Shown one piece after another: positions 26,304-37,138 of a stretch of DNA of 64,000 nt. The notes beneath the pieces were generated by a model. The model saw nothing but the letters and a program-made list of their open reading frames with translations. It ran no database searches and was not told the origin of the DNA. Position 1 is the first letter of the stretch. Every line of letters starts with the position of its first letter. The stretch lies in the NCBI GenBank assembly GCA_023853785.1, contig JAJIRX010000033.1, positions 62,001 through 126,000 on the forward strand, read 5' to 3'. The position numbers and the translations under genes are program-made. The DNA comes from Psilocybe azurescens (lineage: Eukaryota; Basidiomycota; Agaricomycetes; Agaricales; Agrocybaceae).

Positions 26304-26614
26304 TTTGAAATGTCAAAGCAGGGTTAGATCAGTAGTTTGAAATGTCAAAAGCAGGGTTAACTCATTACTTAAAAAAGGTTAAATCAGTACTTAGAAAAGG
26401 GTTAACTCAGTACTTAGAAAGGGGGTTAAATCAAGAGTTAATGAATCAGGGTTAACTCAGTACTATAAAACCAGGGTTAACTCAGTAGTTGCAAAAAGGT
26501 TAGATCAGTACTTGAGATGCTCAGAAAGGGGGTTAACTCAGTACATTCTTGGCTGGAGGATCAGTACTTTACAAAACCAGGGTTAAATCAAAGACTACTG
26601 GGGTGAAAACATAT
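26280..26614 (-). repeat. Right subterminal array (inverted copies)
   Basis: About 12 copies of GGGTTAAMTCAGTAC, the reverse complement of the left motif, at 20-40 bp spacing. The stop codon of the internal ORF (TAG, 26301-26303) is formed by the first of these repeats. Confidence 0.85.
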
Positions 26615-26680
26615 TTTGGTATAAAGATCACACTCTTCCCTGAGAGACCGCTTCAATCCCCTACCGTACCAATCAACAGT

Positions 26681-27250
26681 ATGTCCAATAATTGGAAAGA
26701 CGAGTACCTAGCGCAGGCTCGCGCTGGGATTCTATCGGCGAAGGAACGTATAATTTATGAATCTTTCAAATCAATTACTGACCAATTGGAAAAACCGTTT
26801 GTGATACCGCGTTTACAATGCTACTTGCTATACGCTGATCATCACTACTTTTCTTAATACAATATTAGCCCCTTGAATTTCCTGACGCTCACGAAAAGGC
26901 AAGAGCTAGCTGGTCGGCAGTGTCATTGGCATCTCTGGTGGCCAAGCGCAGTGTACAGAAATACTATGTCACATTATGTCTTGATACTTGGATGGCCACG
27001 CAGAGCACCATAATGCTGTCTCGTGTCATTGGTCCGGCATGTCTCAATTTAGCTATGGTAACTCTGATATGTGTTTTTCCAAAAGTCGAGATCACTGACT
27101 TTTGACGCCATGTCTACGTAGGACCAGCATAAAAAGTACAGGTCGGTGTCTCCTGACGTACAGTCTATACCGGGAAGTCCAACAGGATCCATACGCTCTT
27201 TGGGCTCTCAGGGCTCTCAATCCTCGGGGGTGTTTACCATGGACTTATAA
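26681..27250 (+). CDS. Small unrecognised protein (about 145 aa, three exons)
   Basis: Exon 1 starts MSNNWKDEYLAQARAG and ends LEKPF. Exon 2 begins PLEFPDAHEKARASWS and ends PACLNLAM. Exon 3 is DQHKKYRSVSPDVQ, then a Ser/Gly-rich tail (SLGSQGSQSSG) and TMDL-stop at 27250. Both introns are GT-AG, short and phase 0, and every exon is open, so the gene looks real and intact. No domain is recognised. The ATG lies only 66 bp downstream of the 2.06 kb element, so that element sits in its promoter. Confidence 0.55.
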
Positions 27251-28219
27251 CTCAGATTTCTACATGAGGTATTTAGTTATCTATTTTTGTCACTCATGGT
27301 CACTGAAGCACAGTACTTGCTCATGATGTTCAGACACGGCAAAGAGATTACATATACGGGACTCATTTGGAACTATTGGTGGTTACGAGATTGGATATTG
27401 ACCATTATGGTTCGTGATTCGGTCGACAATCGACAACAAGTCCACAGCGAAAGTGGAAACAGAACAAATGGTAGTACTAGTGGGCCACATGATTTCGGGG
27501 AGATATTTGTATCAATCTTATGCAATCGATTTCAGATTTATATGTAGAACCTGAGATGTAGATGCGACACTTGAACAAAGCCTCGCGAAACCGAGAAGAA
27601 TTTGAAGACTTAGCAAAGGAATAAACGGGTCGCGTCCCTGACGTCACGTGAGCTTGTTGGCCGCGAGGGTTGGAATTTCAAGTGGGATTCGTCTCTTCAG
27701 TCCATCTTCGGTCCATCTTTCGATGTTTGAGACTTCCTTCCCTTCCCAACCATCACATTCAAGAAGATGATACTATGCGCTCAAATTGTTTACTTTTTGT
27801 CTAATTACTCAATACAATCCATTAGACTTTCAACGACACACGATGATCTTGTAGATAGCCTTTTCCTGGTGATCTTTACAGATACGCCAGGACATGAAAG
27901 GATGCCCATAACGCTGTTGCATCATATATAAAGCATCACTCCTACCTGCACAATCTCCTCCGGCGCTACTTCAAACCTGATGAAGTTTTCGAGTTTCGGC
28001 GTTTGCGGTCCATTACAGGATGTTTATTTCAGGATCAACTGCCCTCCAATTCTTTGAACGCGTTGTATAACTAGAGTCTGATCGACGTTCAGAAAGGCTC
28101 TTCTACACAAAAACTCCAAAGGCTATGTTGGCGCAGTCATCCTATTCAATTTTGAAAACTCAGAGCCTGTTCACTGCTCTTCGCACGAGCCTAGGAGCTA
28201 TGAGTCTTTGGAACTCTTT
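27251..28219. other. Gene-poor stretch
   Basis: About 970 bp. There is an ORF-like plus-strand piece at 27287-27547 that I do not recognise, and nothing else is supportable. Confidence 0.3.
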
Positions 28220-28345
28220 CTTGCAACTCATTCGATAGATGCAGCCGTGGTCGATTGTGAACGACGATGAAGAAATATACATGGCCTCGACTCATTCCGT
28301 ACATTGTCTTTTCGCTTAGAAGTAATACAAATCACCACACATGTA
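28220..28345 (+). repeat. Dispersed repeat, copy 2 (matches 20025-20160)
   Basis: Contains GCCGTGGTCGATTGTGAACG and ATGGCCTCGACTCATTCC. The frame that is open in the first copy is interrupted here by TGA. It runs straight into the RRP6 fragment. Confidence 0.6.
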
Positions 28346-28660
28346 CAACCAGTTACTCGAGGACACCCAAGATACATAGGCTGTGACTAAAAAAACTTTG
28401 TTCGTACGCTAGCCAATTGACAAAGGCGACGGAAATTGCAGCCTATCTAGAGCTTCACAAGCACCGTTCATATCGGGATTTCATCTCCTCGTACATATCT
28501 GTGCCAAATATACGTGTTCAAGGACTCCGAGATTTTCAAAATGAGAGTTATAACTTCTATGCTTGTCGTTCAAGCAAGTTCGCTGAAAATGTGTGGCAGG
28601 TGTTCCATGGGTGCAGAAAGTTGAGTTCAGTCCTCACAGACAAGTAGAGACGTTCCCGGA
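28330..28660 (+). pseudogene. Partial RRP6 pseudogene
   Basis: A decayed fragment of the exonuclease part of RRP6, in the opposite orientation to the functional gene at 6.7-9.9 kb. TGTACAACC..CTCGAGGACACCCA matches the region encoding [31 protein letters not shown] matches [20 protein letters not shown] (motif I of the nuclease, whose first Asp is Tyr here). Further on, KFAENVW then VFHGCRKL corresponds to the RRP6 intron after DPGIVK and the following VFHGAES. That part of the intron is kept, so the copy arose at DNA level rather than from a spliced RNA. Stops and deletions rule out function. Confidence 0.8.
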
Positions 28661-31232
28661 TATCCGATTCTATCTTCTCCAGGAAAAAATTTCAGAAAGT
28701 TGCATAAAATATGTCTGTATCTAGTAATGGACAAGGATGAATTCGCAGTGAGAGCCACCCCACTTATAGGTGCTTCGAAGTCAAGTCCCACATGTCACAG
28801 AAGTGATTTTCCCTAAGTTGCTCTACAGGTGCACGTCCAGAAAAACGTCATGATACTAAATTTGCAGTACGGCATTTTCTCCGACGGCCGACAAGCACGA
28901 TAAAATCTATATGTAACAGACGATTCTCCTGTTGTGCATTGCAATCAATTATGATCTGCGACAGAAAAAATGTGAACTTCAAGGTTCTTATCTCCATTGG
29001 AGCTCTTGCTCATATTTAAAGGCCAGAATCGTCATTGCTGTTCAAGTGTTCAGAAAGGACCAGTTCCTGATCTATGGTGCCTTGATAGATCCGGTTGCAT
29101 TTGTAATTTTCTGTCAATCGAAGGAACCCAAATGGCCATGCCGCATCTGTGTGCGCAAAGTGTTATAAAATCTTTTGTTCTCTGTCATAACTCAGGGTTA
29201 TATGATGATTTGTAAGACAAAGAAGCCCAGTAGTATGGGTTGCATTTACCCGCGAACCAAGTCAGTGGATCGACAGGTTATGGGGTGACTCAAATATGAG
29301 TTATGGCAGATTAGACTGTAGTAGTACCGTGACGTGGCCGGAACTGGTTCACCGCTCTCATTGATGCTACTAGTAGTTAAGCGCCCGTCTTTGATATGCA
29401 AGTATGTAGACTTCAAGCAAAGTAATACGTCCCCTGTGCTTCGCTCGTGACTCAAGCACTGTGATTGTCTGTCATATCCAAGGAACTGAGTATCCCCTAC
29501 AATCTTGTTGTATCTGTCTCTGGCCAGGTAGTTTGTGCAGTCGAGGTGTTAGCCGACTAGGTCAAATGTTGTATCTTCCAAGTTCCGATCACGTGTCAAA
29601 ATCAGATAACAAGAAGCACAGACTGTCACGCCATGTGAACGCCATATATTGCTCTGTAAACATTATGGCCGCTGAAACAGCACTTACCCACCTTCGATTC
29701 ATTTATCTCCGTCTTCTCACGCCTCCTCCTCAATGATAGTTTGTAAGGCTAAAAGTAACAAGCCACTCTAAAGCCTTCAACGAATCATCAGATTCTACCA
29801 GCGCCGGGAATGTTTTCTTGTTATAAAAATAATGAGATGGTAGATCAACCAATGTCACTGAAGTGAATCGAGCAATACTCTACTCGCGTGTACCTGTCGA
29901 TATAAATTTGGCAGAGCAAGGATTCCAGAGATCATATCCTGCGTGAGAAGATATTTCGGGAGAGCCAAATGAACTTGAAAATGTCTAACACCAGATATCT
30001 ATTATCAGGTCACCCTCTAACGTACACAGAATACAACTTGGGCGCTTAACTGATATTTATGCAAGACATAAAGTTAAGTAGAGCAGCTCATAGAAATCTC
30101 GGAGCTTTCACCCTCAGACCAATAAATAATACATTCCAAGGATTCTTCTGCTTCTCTCACACACATGACGGACCAGACCGCAAATTGAAGGCAAGCTCAT
30201 GCCCTGTATCGAGAATTTTCCCACATGACTAGAACATCCGTGGAGTGACTCGGAGAAACTGCTGTGCTGAGTCTTTTTTGAATGCAGTGTATTCATACTA
30301 CTGTGTGCGGCCATGCTGCTTTAATCAAAAAAATTTATGTCGGTGATTATAACACAATAGTAGAATCCATCTTTGTGGTTTTATCTTTGGCTATTAAACG
30401 GCTACTTCAGGCTTTAAAACTTTTTCGTAGACTTTCAAGCTTGCATGCTATAAGTCCGCAACCACGGGTGCTAAGTCAGTGAGGGCTGAAGATATCTACT
30501 GTGACTGGAAACCGCTCCTGCGTGATGGTAAGCAAGACTGTATCTGACTCGGTCAGTTCATAGGTTCTCCGCATGGGACCTACTGGGCGCTCAAATGACT
30601 CAGATACCACACTATGAGACCTGAATTTGATAAGGAGAAATGCGGGTCTATTTGTATCTTTGTGCCATATGATATCCGTTTCTCTGGTTCAATGGGTCCC
30701 GATAGAGTCCAAGTCAATTCAGATGACCCTTTCCATATTAACCTGCGTCCCTCCGTCAGCAGTTCTCTGAGTCAGAAATAGACACTATTCGGATATTTAT
30801 TGTCAGTACCATAGATCATCCTGATTGAGCGGCCCACAGAATAATCTCATTTGAATATTACCACCACCCTCGGTGATCTTACAGAGATTATTGGAGTCGT
30901 ACTTGCGGTCTGATACATTTTAGATATTCCTGGATTTTTCCATTAGCCATCGGTTTGACGTTTTGTATTGCATTATTGACATCTCAACTTCTGCCCCGCT
31001 GATCCAGCCTACATTTTCTAATTTTTTTTAGCCTATTGAGTACGCACAGGCTTCGTTTTGACATTGCCAGAAACCGAGTCACGATAACAAGCGGAGTAGT
31101 GTGTGTCTCCTCTATTCAACATCTGAATCGCATAAATACTCTATGCACTTCCGAGATTTCGACTAATTTTCTTCTGCCTCGTTCTCCATCGTCTTATCCT
31201 CACTCTTAGCTTTAATCGTTGATCTCGTTAAC
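28661..31232. other. Gene-poor, AT-rich stretch
   Basis: 2.6 kb with only short unrelated ORFs (for example 28932-29168 plus, 29246-29455 minus). Nothing is recognised. The last 100 bp, with CATAAATACTC near 31132 and a pyrimidine-rich leader, look like a promoter for the small gene that follows. Confidence 0.35.
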
Positions 31233-31762
31233 ATGTCGTTTCTACAAGACCCATGGTCATTGGACCGCCACCCCAACACTTACCGGGTAAGCCTTCTAAA
31301 CGTTTAGTTATCCAAATTGTGATCTAATGAAGCATTTTTCGCTTGTGTTATTGTTCAGGGGTTGAATTCTGATCTTAAAATAAAATTCAATCGGGGGTGA
31401 GACAAGCCTTTGACATTCGTGATTACTTCCTACAGTTCATTCACCAAATGCCTATGTTCATCAGCAACATCTTGAGTTCGAAATGGATGGAGAGACCTAC
31501 GTCAGTCGATTCGAAAAGAAGTATGACACATTTTCGGTAGGGGTAAGTTATACTTTGCTATTTCACTTGTGTTCTTTTATTTACTTCGTACGTGACAGTC
31601 ATATTATAGACTCAGCTTTGCCGACTCATCGGACATCGACCTCGCAACGGAAGTGGTCAAGTTCAAGCCAACAAGGTAAATTTATGAGCCAGTTATACAA
31701 CCCAATATAATGTTTTTCTTCATATCTTTAGCAAGGATTTATCCCCGTCCGCCCCTCCCTAG
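31233..31762 (+). CDS. Small unrecognised protein (about 86 aa, five exons)
   Basis: Joining 31233-31286 with four further short exons through GT-AG introns gives MSFLQDPWSLDRHPNTYR, then GLNSDLKIKFNRG, NILSSKWMERPTSVDSKR, LSFADSSDIDLATEVVKFKP and SKDLSPSAPP-stop at 31762. The phases agree at each junction, with the third exon starting at CAACATC after TCATCAG. An alternative frame through exons 3-4 (EFEMDGETYVSRFEKKYD) is also open but cannot be linked to exon 2. No family is recognised. Confidence 0.4.
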
Positions 31763-33101
31763 GTAAGGCACGTAATCCGCCGATCCGCCACGGTACACCA
31801 TAAACACAGTTAAACGTCGACTTGGCCCTTGGGAGTTCTCGCTATTATTTTAAGTGCAGATGATCAGATTGACGTATATACTGGAAATTCTTTATGCACA
31901 CCCCGTGTAATTTTGTCTACTCGTGTGTGTATACCCCTTATGCACCATTTTTTCAATAATTATGGAAGTTTCGTTACCTACTATCCCGTGTCCCCATTTT
32001 ACCAGTGTGTACCATCGCGCTCTATCTCCTCAGTATTAAACCAATCCCCCTATAGCTTGATAATTTAGTTCCTTAACATTTTTGGAGGGTCTATGTGAAT
32101 TTTATAAGTTTTCATCCGGCCGTTCTGCCAATATTGAGGGCGTTACACAAGCATGTATGAAAATTGAAATTGATTTTTCCATCAGCCATAGAGCTCTTAT
32201 TCCTTCATCGCTTGTAAAAAAAAAACGGAGATTATCTTAGAATTATATGCTGATTCTCTTCTGCTATATTTCCGAAGTATATATTACTTTGTGAAAGCCA
32301 GGAAGATGCGAAGGAAGTCCACAATCCTTCCTGCCTGCTAATATCCCTGGTGTTGCTTTTCAATACACGCGAGTTGCTCTTCAATTTGATGTCGATAGAC
32401 AAACTCTACGCAATCGCCATCTTGGAAAACATATTGCGGCAAGGGAGGCTCATCAAGGGCAGGAGCTACTTGACTCTACACCGGAAAACCCTTCAACAAC
32501 CATCATAATCTTTCCAATACCAACAACCTAGGCCCACTATGAATGGAGGTTTGTGGCAGGATAACCTCAACGTCCACTCACTGCGGGAACTGTATAATTT
32601 GCTCTCTACTTGCTTTATAGTTCTACTTCGTATAATTTCGTATTATTCATGTGCCATAATTCTTTATAATCTGCCCTATATTGTCGAATTTCAGCTTGTA
32701 ATATATAAACTTCGTTTTTGTCTAATCCACTGTTTTCGATGCTTTCTGCCGTAGAGAATGCTGGGCGGGGTGTCAATTTGCCATGTGACCGTGTTAAGCA
32801 CCATCGAAACAGATACCCTGAGCCGGAAACAGTCCGACACCACAATGGTATGGATATTCTTAAATATTTTACATATTCTGAGAGACAGAGTATTATTCTA
32901 TATGCATAATGAGGGGCAGAACTATTTGCAATGAAGATACTGGTGTACTATTTAAGAACAAAAGGCCGCGGAAATATGGTAAACTCGGATCAAGTGATAG
33001 TAAGTAAAGTAAGTACGTGGCAAATGGCTTGGGCCTAGGGTTCCCATCACAACACACATTTTTCCAACCACCTTAGGTCGCCCTGAACGTACACAGTACC
33101 T
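31763..33101. other. Intergenic before kinase-like copy 4
   Basis: 1.3 kb, AT-rich, with no supported gene. It contains the upstream region of kinase-like copy 4. Confidence 0.35.
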
Positions 33102-34425
33102 ATGGTTCACAACAACCCATCCACAGCCTATCTGTGCATCGGCATCATAACTCTGGCTGCATCAGCCAGCTTTCTGCTCTTGCCATCTACTAGGCTGATT
33201 AGGAAACGGCCACTTCGCGAAAGGCGGGTGACTAAATTTCGCCAATCAAAAGATTCTAACACGCTTATAGTTACCCTCAAGTCTTGAGATCTGGAAGACG
33301 CTTCATGGAGAGCCTTACGTAGCTGTATGGAACGACTTGCGGCCCCTTCTTGAGAAGCATGGCTTTCGCCTGTGGAGAACAGGCTTCGGGGCTCAAGTTT
33401 GGGATGATAACCTCCCGCAATGTGATAATTTCCTCTTCCTGACTCCACACAAATCGCGAAATGTGTCATTGGTAAGATGGAAGAGATTCCTTACTACAAG
33501 GGTTGGCCTTCGCCACGCAGCTCGTATGGATGGCGTACGCGATGTCGTTCTTCGTGTCATCGTTGCCTCCGGCGAAGGTGGGACACATTTACAAATACTG
33601 AAACGTCTCTCGTCTCCACCGGATATCTTGTTGAGCAACAATCATATACTGCCCGTACTATACGAGATCACCTTCCAGGACATTGTCATTTTAGCTGTCC
33701 CAAAGCTTATCTTAGATCTTTCCGAAGTTATCTCTCCACGCTTCTCGAACTCGGTGGAAGATATGCTTTACATGGTTCTCCAAGCTTTCGAGGTGGGTAT
33801 TTTAACCTTCATTCGAAGAATAATTGACGTTCAATTAACCAGGGAGCAGCATATCTTCATCGAAACCGTATTGGACATCGGGTGAGTGCCTAAATCTCTA
33901 GGGACGATATGTTTTGATACCCAGTCGACAGGACTTGTTCTTGCCTAACTTTATGGTTGAATGGATGCCTGAGTCAATGTCCGAAAGGACTGCAATGACT
34001 AGACCTCGGGTCTATGTCATCGACTTTGAAATTGCAATCGATTTTCCGGAAGACTCGTTGGAGTCTGAAAGACTCTGTGCAGATTTTCCATTTGCGCTGG
34101 ACCAATATGGCCGTCATGTTGCTCCAGAGATTGAGGCCATGCCTATGCAGCCGTACTGTCCTTTCCGACTATGTGGCAGCTAGGTAAAGATTTGCATGAG
34201 GAATTCCAGGTACGTCTCTCTCACAATTTTTTGCAATGTATGGCGGTAACTTGTGCCCGTCAGACTGGACTGGATGAGATTGACCAGCTATGGCAGTCAC
34301 TTTGTGCACCTGTTCCTCGAGATCGCTCGACGGCTGATGGTGCTTTACGGGCTCTCGATGCATACTTGCGCAGAACGCCCTCTTTAGATCTTCATCGAAA
34401 GATACCGGTTCTATCTTCTACGTAA
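33102..34425 (+). CDS. Membrane-anchored protein-kinase-like protein, copy 4 (4-base deletion)
   Basis: Same plan as copy 1: MVHNNPSTAYLCIGI, hydrophobic anchor, RKRPLRERR, then an intron. The body has DLRPLLEKHGFRLWRTGFG, VRDVVLRVIVASGEG (Arg in place of the VAIK lysine), NSVEDMLYMVLQAFE, H-R | D-LFLPNFMVEW with the intron inside HRD, and VIDFEIAIDF in place of DFG. At FRL the family continues DMWQLG, but here GATA is missing between 34171 and 34172, so the frame runs to an early stop (CGS-stop, 34183). The remaining part, KDLHEEFQ and the last exon TGLDEIDQLWQSL to VLSST-stop (34425), is well preserved in the shifted frame, so the break is recent. The predicted truncated product would lack the C-lobe end. 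Confidence 0.75.
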
Positions 34426-34955
34426 ATCATGAATCCTTCTTTATCTTCCCTGCATTTGTTTTACCTTTCACTGCGTTCCGAACTCTGAGCAGCATGAGAA
34501 AGCATGCTTTTGTTTATTTTACTTGTCATCCTCCGAGCGACTACATTTCCTTAAGTATTAGATGAGTCCAGTGTGGTATGCAATGGAAGTCACTCACGAA
34601 AGTCGACATTGCTCAAATATCTTTCCGAGAGTAGATTCCTATAAATTCATCGTCAATAGGCAAGTTGAGTACTCCAAGATAAACCTTGGGTGACATTGAG
34701 CCTTCGGCAAGACCTCAGACTTCGGGCCCAGCCAGCTTCGGATTAAATAGAGAGTATATGAACATCGCCATAAATAGAAGCTGTAGCATTCCCTTGTGCA
34801 ACCATCAGCATTTCGCAATCTTATCAGTCGAATATTCATTCAATCTTATGACGCGACAGTTTACAAAGCATCAATCTTTCAGAGACGTCAGGGTACTCGA
34901 CATATTTACATTTTCTTTCTTTTCCCTCTAACTATTAGCTGGCAGTGTTTATACC
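34426..34955. other. Intergenic, promoter of the Ser-rich gene
   Basis: 530 bp with no gene seen. It lies between the end of kinase-like copy 4 and the start of the Ser-rich gene on the same strand. Confidence 0.35.
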
Positions 34956-36188
34956 ATGACCAGCAACCCACCAGCGAGTAAAGGCAATCCACACAGTGCT
35001 CTCGATATGTTTGCTCCATACCCTCGTACTCATCACCGACGTCTCAATAGCCAGTCAGGTATTATACCAAAAGCGCCAGGCAGTGAGCCTCACCCAGTCA
35101 GGGATTCTGAAATCCCTGTCGCCCGTCTACGATGTTGGAGCAACCAGAAACTCTCCTTCTTTAAAAGCTAGAAGCTCCGAGAGTTCCGTTTCCTCGGTAA
35201 AATACTCAAGAGCATCAACCCCACTGCAGGTAAGTATTCTGGCCTATTCCGCCTTTGAGGATGCTTATTTTTGTATAGTCCAGCAGTACTCTTGAGGAAC
35301 ATCACCCCAGATACCCTCAAACTCCACATTTTCACGAGTGAAGCAAGTCGCGTCTCAACTGATGCGTTCAAAACGAGCGGAGACCCTAAACCCCCATCTC
35401 TACACGGATCATCATGTTCACCTGCTGTTCCCGAAATGTCTAAGTCGTCCAGAAAGCGAAGTAGTACCATCTCACCGGCAGCGTCAACAAACCTTGCGAG
35501 CAGTAGCTCCAGCTCATCGTTGCTCCCTCTTATACCTAGCGATGGGGACCCCGTGAGGCTCGAGAAGAAATACACCCATCCGCGCTCGCTGTCAACACGT
35601 CCAACCTTAGGAGAGCATGTTACCGTAGCAACTACAGCTAGCCATAGTTTGTCTGTATCTTCGGCGGCCACAGAGACGTTAGAGTCGAATGCGAACTCGA
35701 GCCACGTCTCTACCGGTTCTTTCAGTATCTCAGAAGCCCAACCGCGGCCTGCACTTCCGAATGGTAACCTTTCTCGTAAGAGAGGGTATGAGAGCTATCC
35801 TACGGACAAAACAAAAGCCAGCGATTCGATCAGTAAAGCACCTTTTCGTTGATTCATCGGCGTGTTAACAAACCTTCTGCCTTCAGATACAAATGTATGC
35901 TCCAACTCTCCACTATCCCCCAGTAAGCTCTCGCTTCCTATACCTCTAAAGGCACTCAAAACTGGACCATCGAATAAAAACTTCCTCTCCAATTCACAAG
36001 GAAGATCACGTCGTGTCACCCTCGGTGACTTTCCTCCCTTCGAGGATCTACCCAAAGATGGCATCGATGACAAGTCGTCTCCAGGTACCCCGGGAGCCAA
36101 ACAAATGGACCACACGAATGTTTTAAATGGTGAATGGAACCAGCCAAATATGCAGCATGTCATTGACAAACTGCGAGCATTACGATGA
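34956..36188 (+). CDS. Serine-rich, probably disordered hypothetical protein
   Basis: Starts MTSNPPASKGNPHSALDMFA. A 43-46 bp intron after SQSG leads to LKSLSPVYDVGATRNSPSLK and ASTPLQ. A third exon (SSSTLEEHHPRYPQTPHF) follows, then the long Ser-rich stretch with SRKRSSTISPAAST, ASSSSSSSLLPLIPS, RPTLGEHVTVATTASHSLS. The TGA at 35850 is removed by a 54 bp GTAAAG...CAG intron that joins SDSI to NTNVCSNSPLSP. The C-terminus RRVTLGDFPPFEDLP, then NQPNMQHVIDKLRALR-stop, looks like a short conserved helix and may be a binding motif. No enzyme domain is visible. Splice sites in the middle are my inference. Confidence 0.5.
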
Positions 36189-37138
36189 ACATTTCTCGAC
36201 TGCATGGTTGTCTAGCGAGCCAATTGACAGATATCCTCCAAGCCCATTTGCACGATGAACCATCCTTGGACTTTGCTCCCATGAGTTAATGGACGTTGGA
36301 CAGTGATTGTACCATTGTATGATTGTGCTATCACTGATGCATTATTTATATTCTGCACAATCCACAGATCTAGCTCAGTTCAGAAAAGACATTTGGCCAT
36401 GAGATATATACATAAGTAGGGAGAGCTGTTGTATAACTGCCGATCACACGCAAACATCATGCCGTTTGTGAAACTTGGTAACGGTAGTCCTGTCAACGGA
36501 GTTAATATCCAGTTGGCTACGAGCATGTCTCTCTGCCCACTCAATAATTGATGGAGGTTAACCACAACTTCGACGCGCAAGGTGTTATTGTTTCTATCCA
36601 ACGCATTTGACAAGCTTCGATAAGGTAAACAACTGATTACAGGCGTCAAGAACATACTTGATCCAGGAAATGAGGGAATTTAAAAACTTGAAGAACCTCG
36701 ACGCTCTACTTCTGCGATTAAGATTCTCTAAAATTTCCTGGCCAGAGACCACTCAAAATATGGTGCGTATGCGAAGGAGGTGGACAAAGATTTCATTGCC
36801 AAGATACCGGTTTGGACTAATTAAAACGAGCATATACTATGGCACAGGTTATGAAACCTCTGAATGATCATTTTAAATAAATTTTACACATATATGGACT
36901 AAATGTACTAAAAATGTTGTTATATTGCTCCTACGTTTCTTGTAGAGTCATTTGCGCATTGACGGACACTCATAAGCGCTGTGGAACTTTCCGAACGCTG
37001 CGGCAATATCCGGTGAGCTTAAGTGCAGGGACTCATTAGGATGGTCATGAAGAGATATTAGAACTTGAGAGTTCCAAACGTAGCTCTTCCCCTTCTAGGA
37101 ATGAATGGCCGAAATTTCGAGAATAGAATTATGTCATA
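36189..37138. other. Intergenic between Ser-rich gene and MFS paralogue B
   Basis: 950 bp between two convergent genes. It holds short ORFs only and no recognised feature. Confidence 0.35.

Larger units (their letters stand above)
24556..26614. mobile_element. 2.06 kb element with inverted subterminal repeat arrays
   Basis: The two ends are inverted repeats: ATATGTTTCTACCCC then GTAGTCTTTGATTTAACCC on the left, and the reverse complement of the right end reads ATATGTTTTCACCCC then AGTAGTCTTTGATTTAACCC. Inside each end lies an array of a short motif close to TACTGATYTAACCCC: about 14 copies on the left in direct orientation and about 12 on the right in the opposite orientation. The middle holds a spliced ORF on the plus strand. 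This is the layout of a DNA transposon whose transposase binds subterminal repeats. I could not fix a target duplication; ATATTTT near both ends is a weak candidate. No transposase family is recognised. Confidence 0.7.

Noticed and set aside
24556..26614. Assigning the subterminal-repeat element to the KDZ/CxC group
   Set aside because: The Cys/His cluster is suggestive, but no transposase core motif or characteristic target duplication is visible.
35840..35900. TGA at 35850 as a nonsense mutation in the Ser-rich gene
   Set aside because: A 54 bp GTAAAG...CAG intron removes it and keeps the frame.
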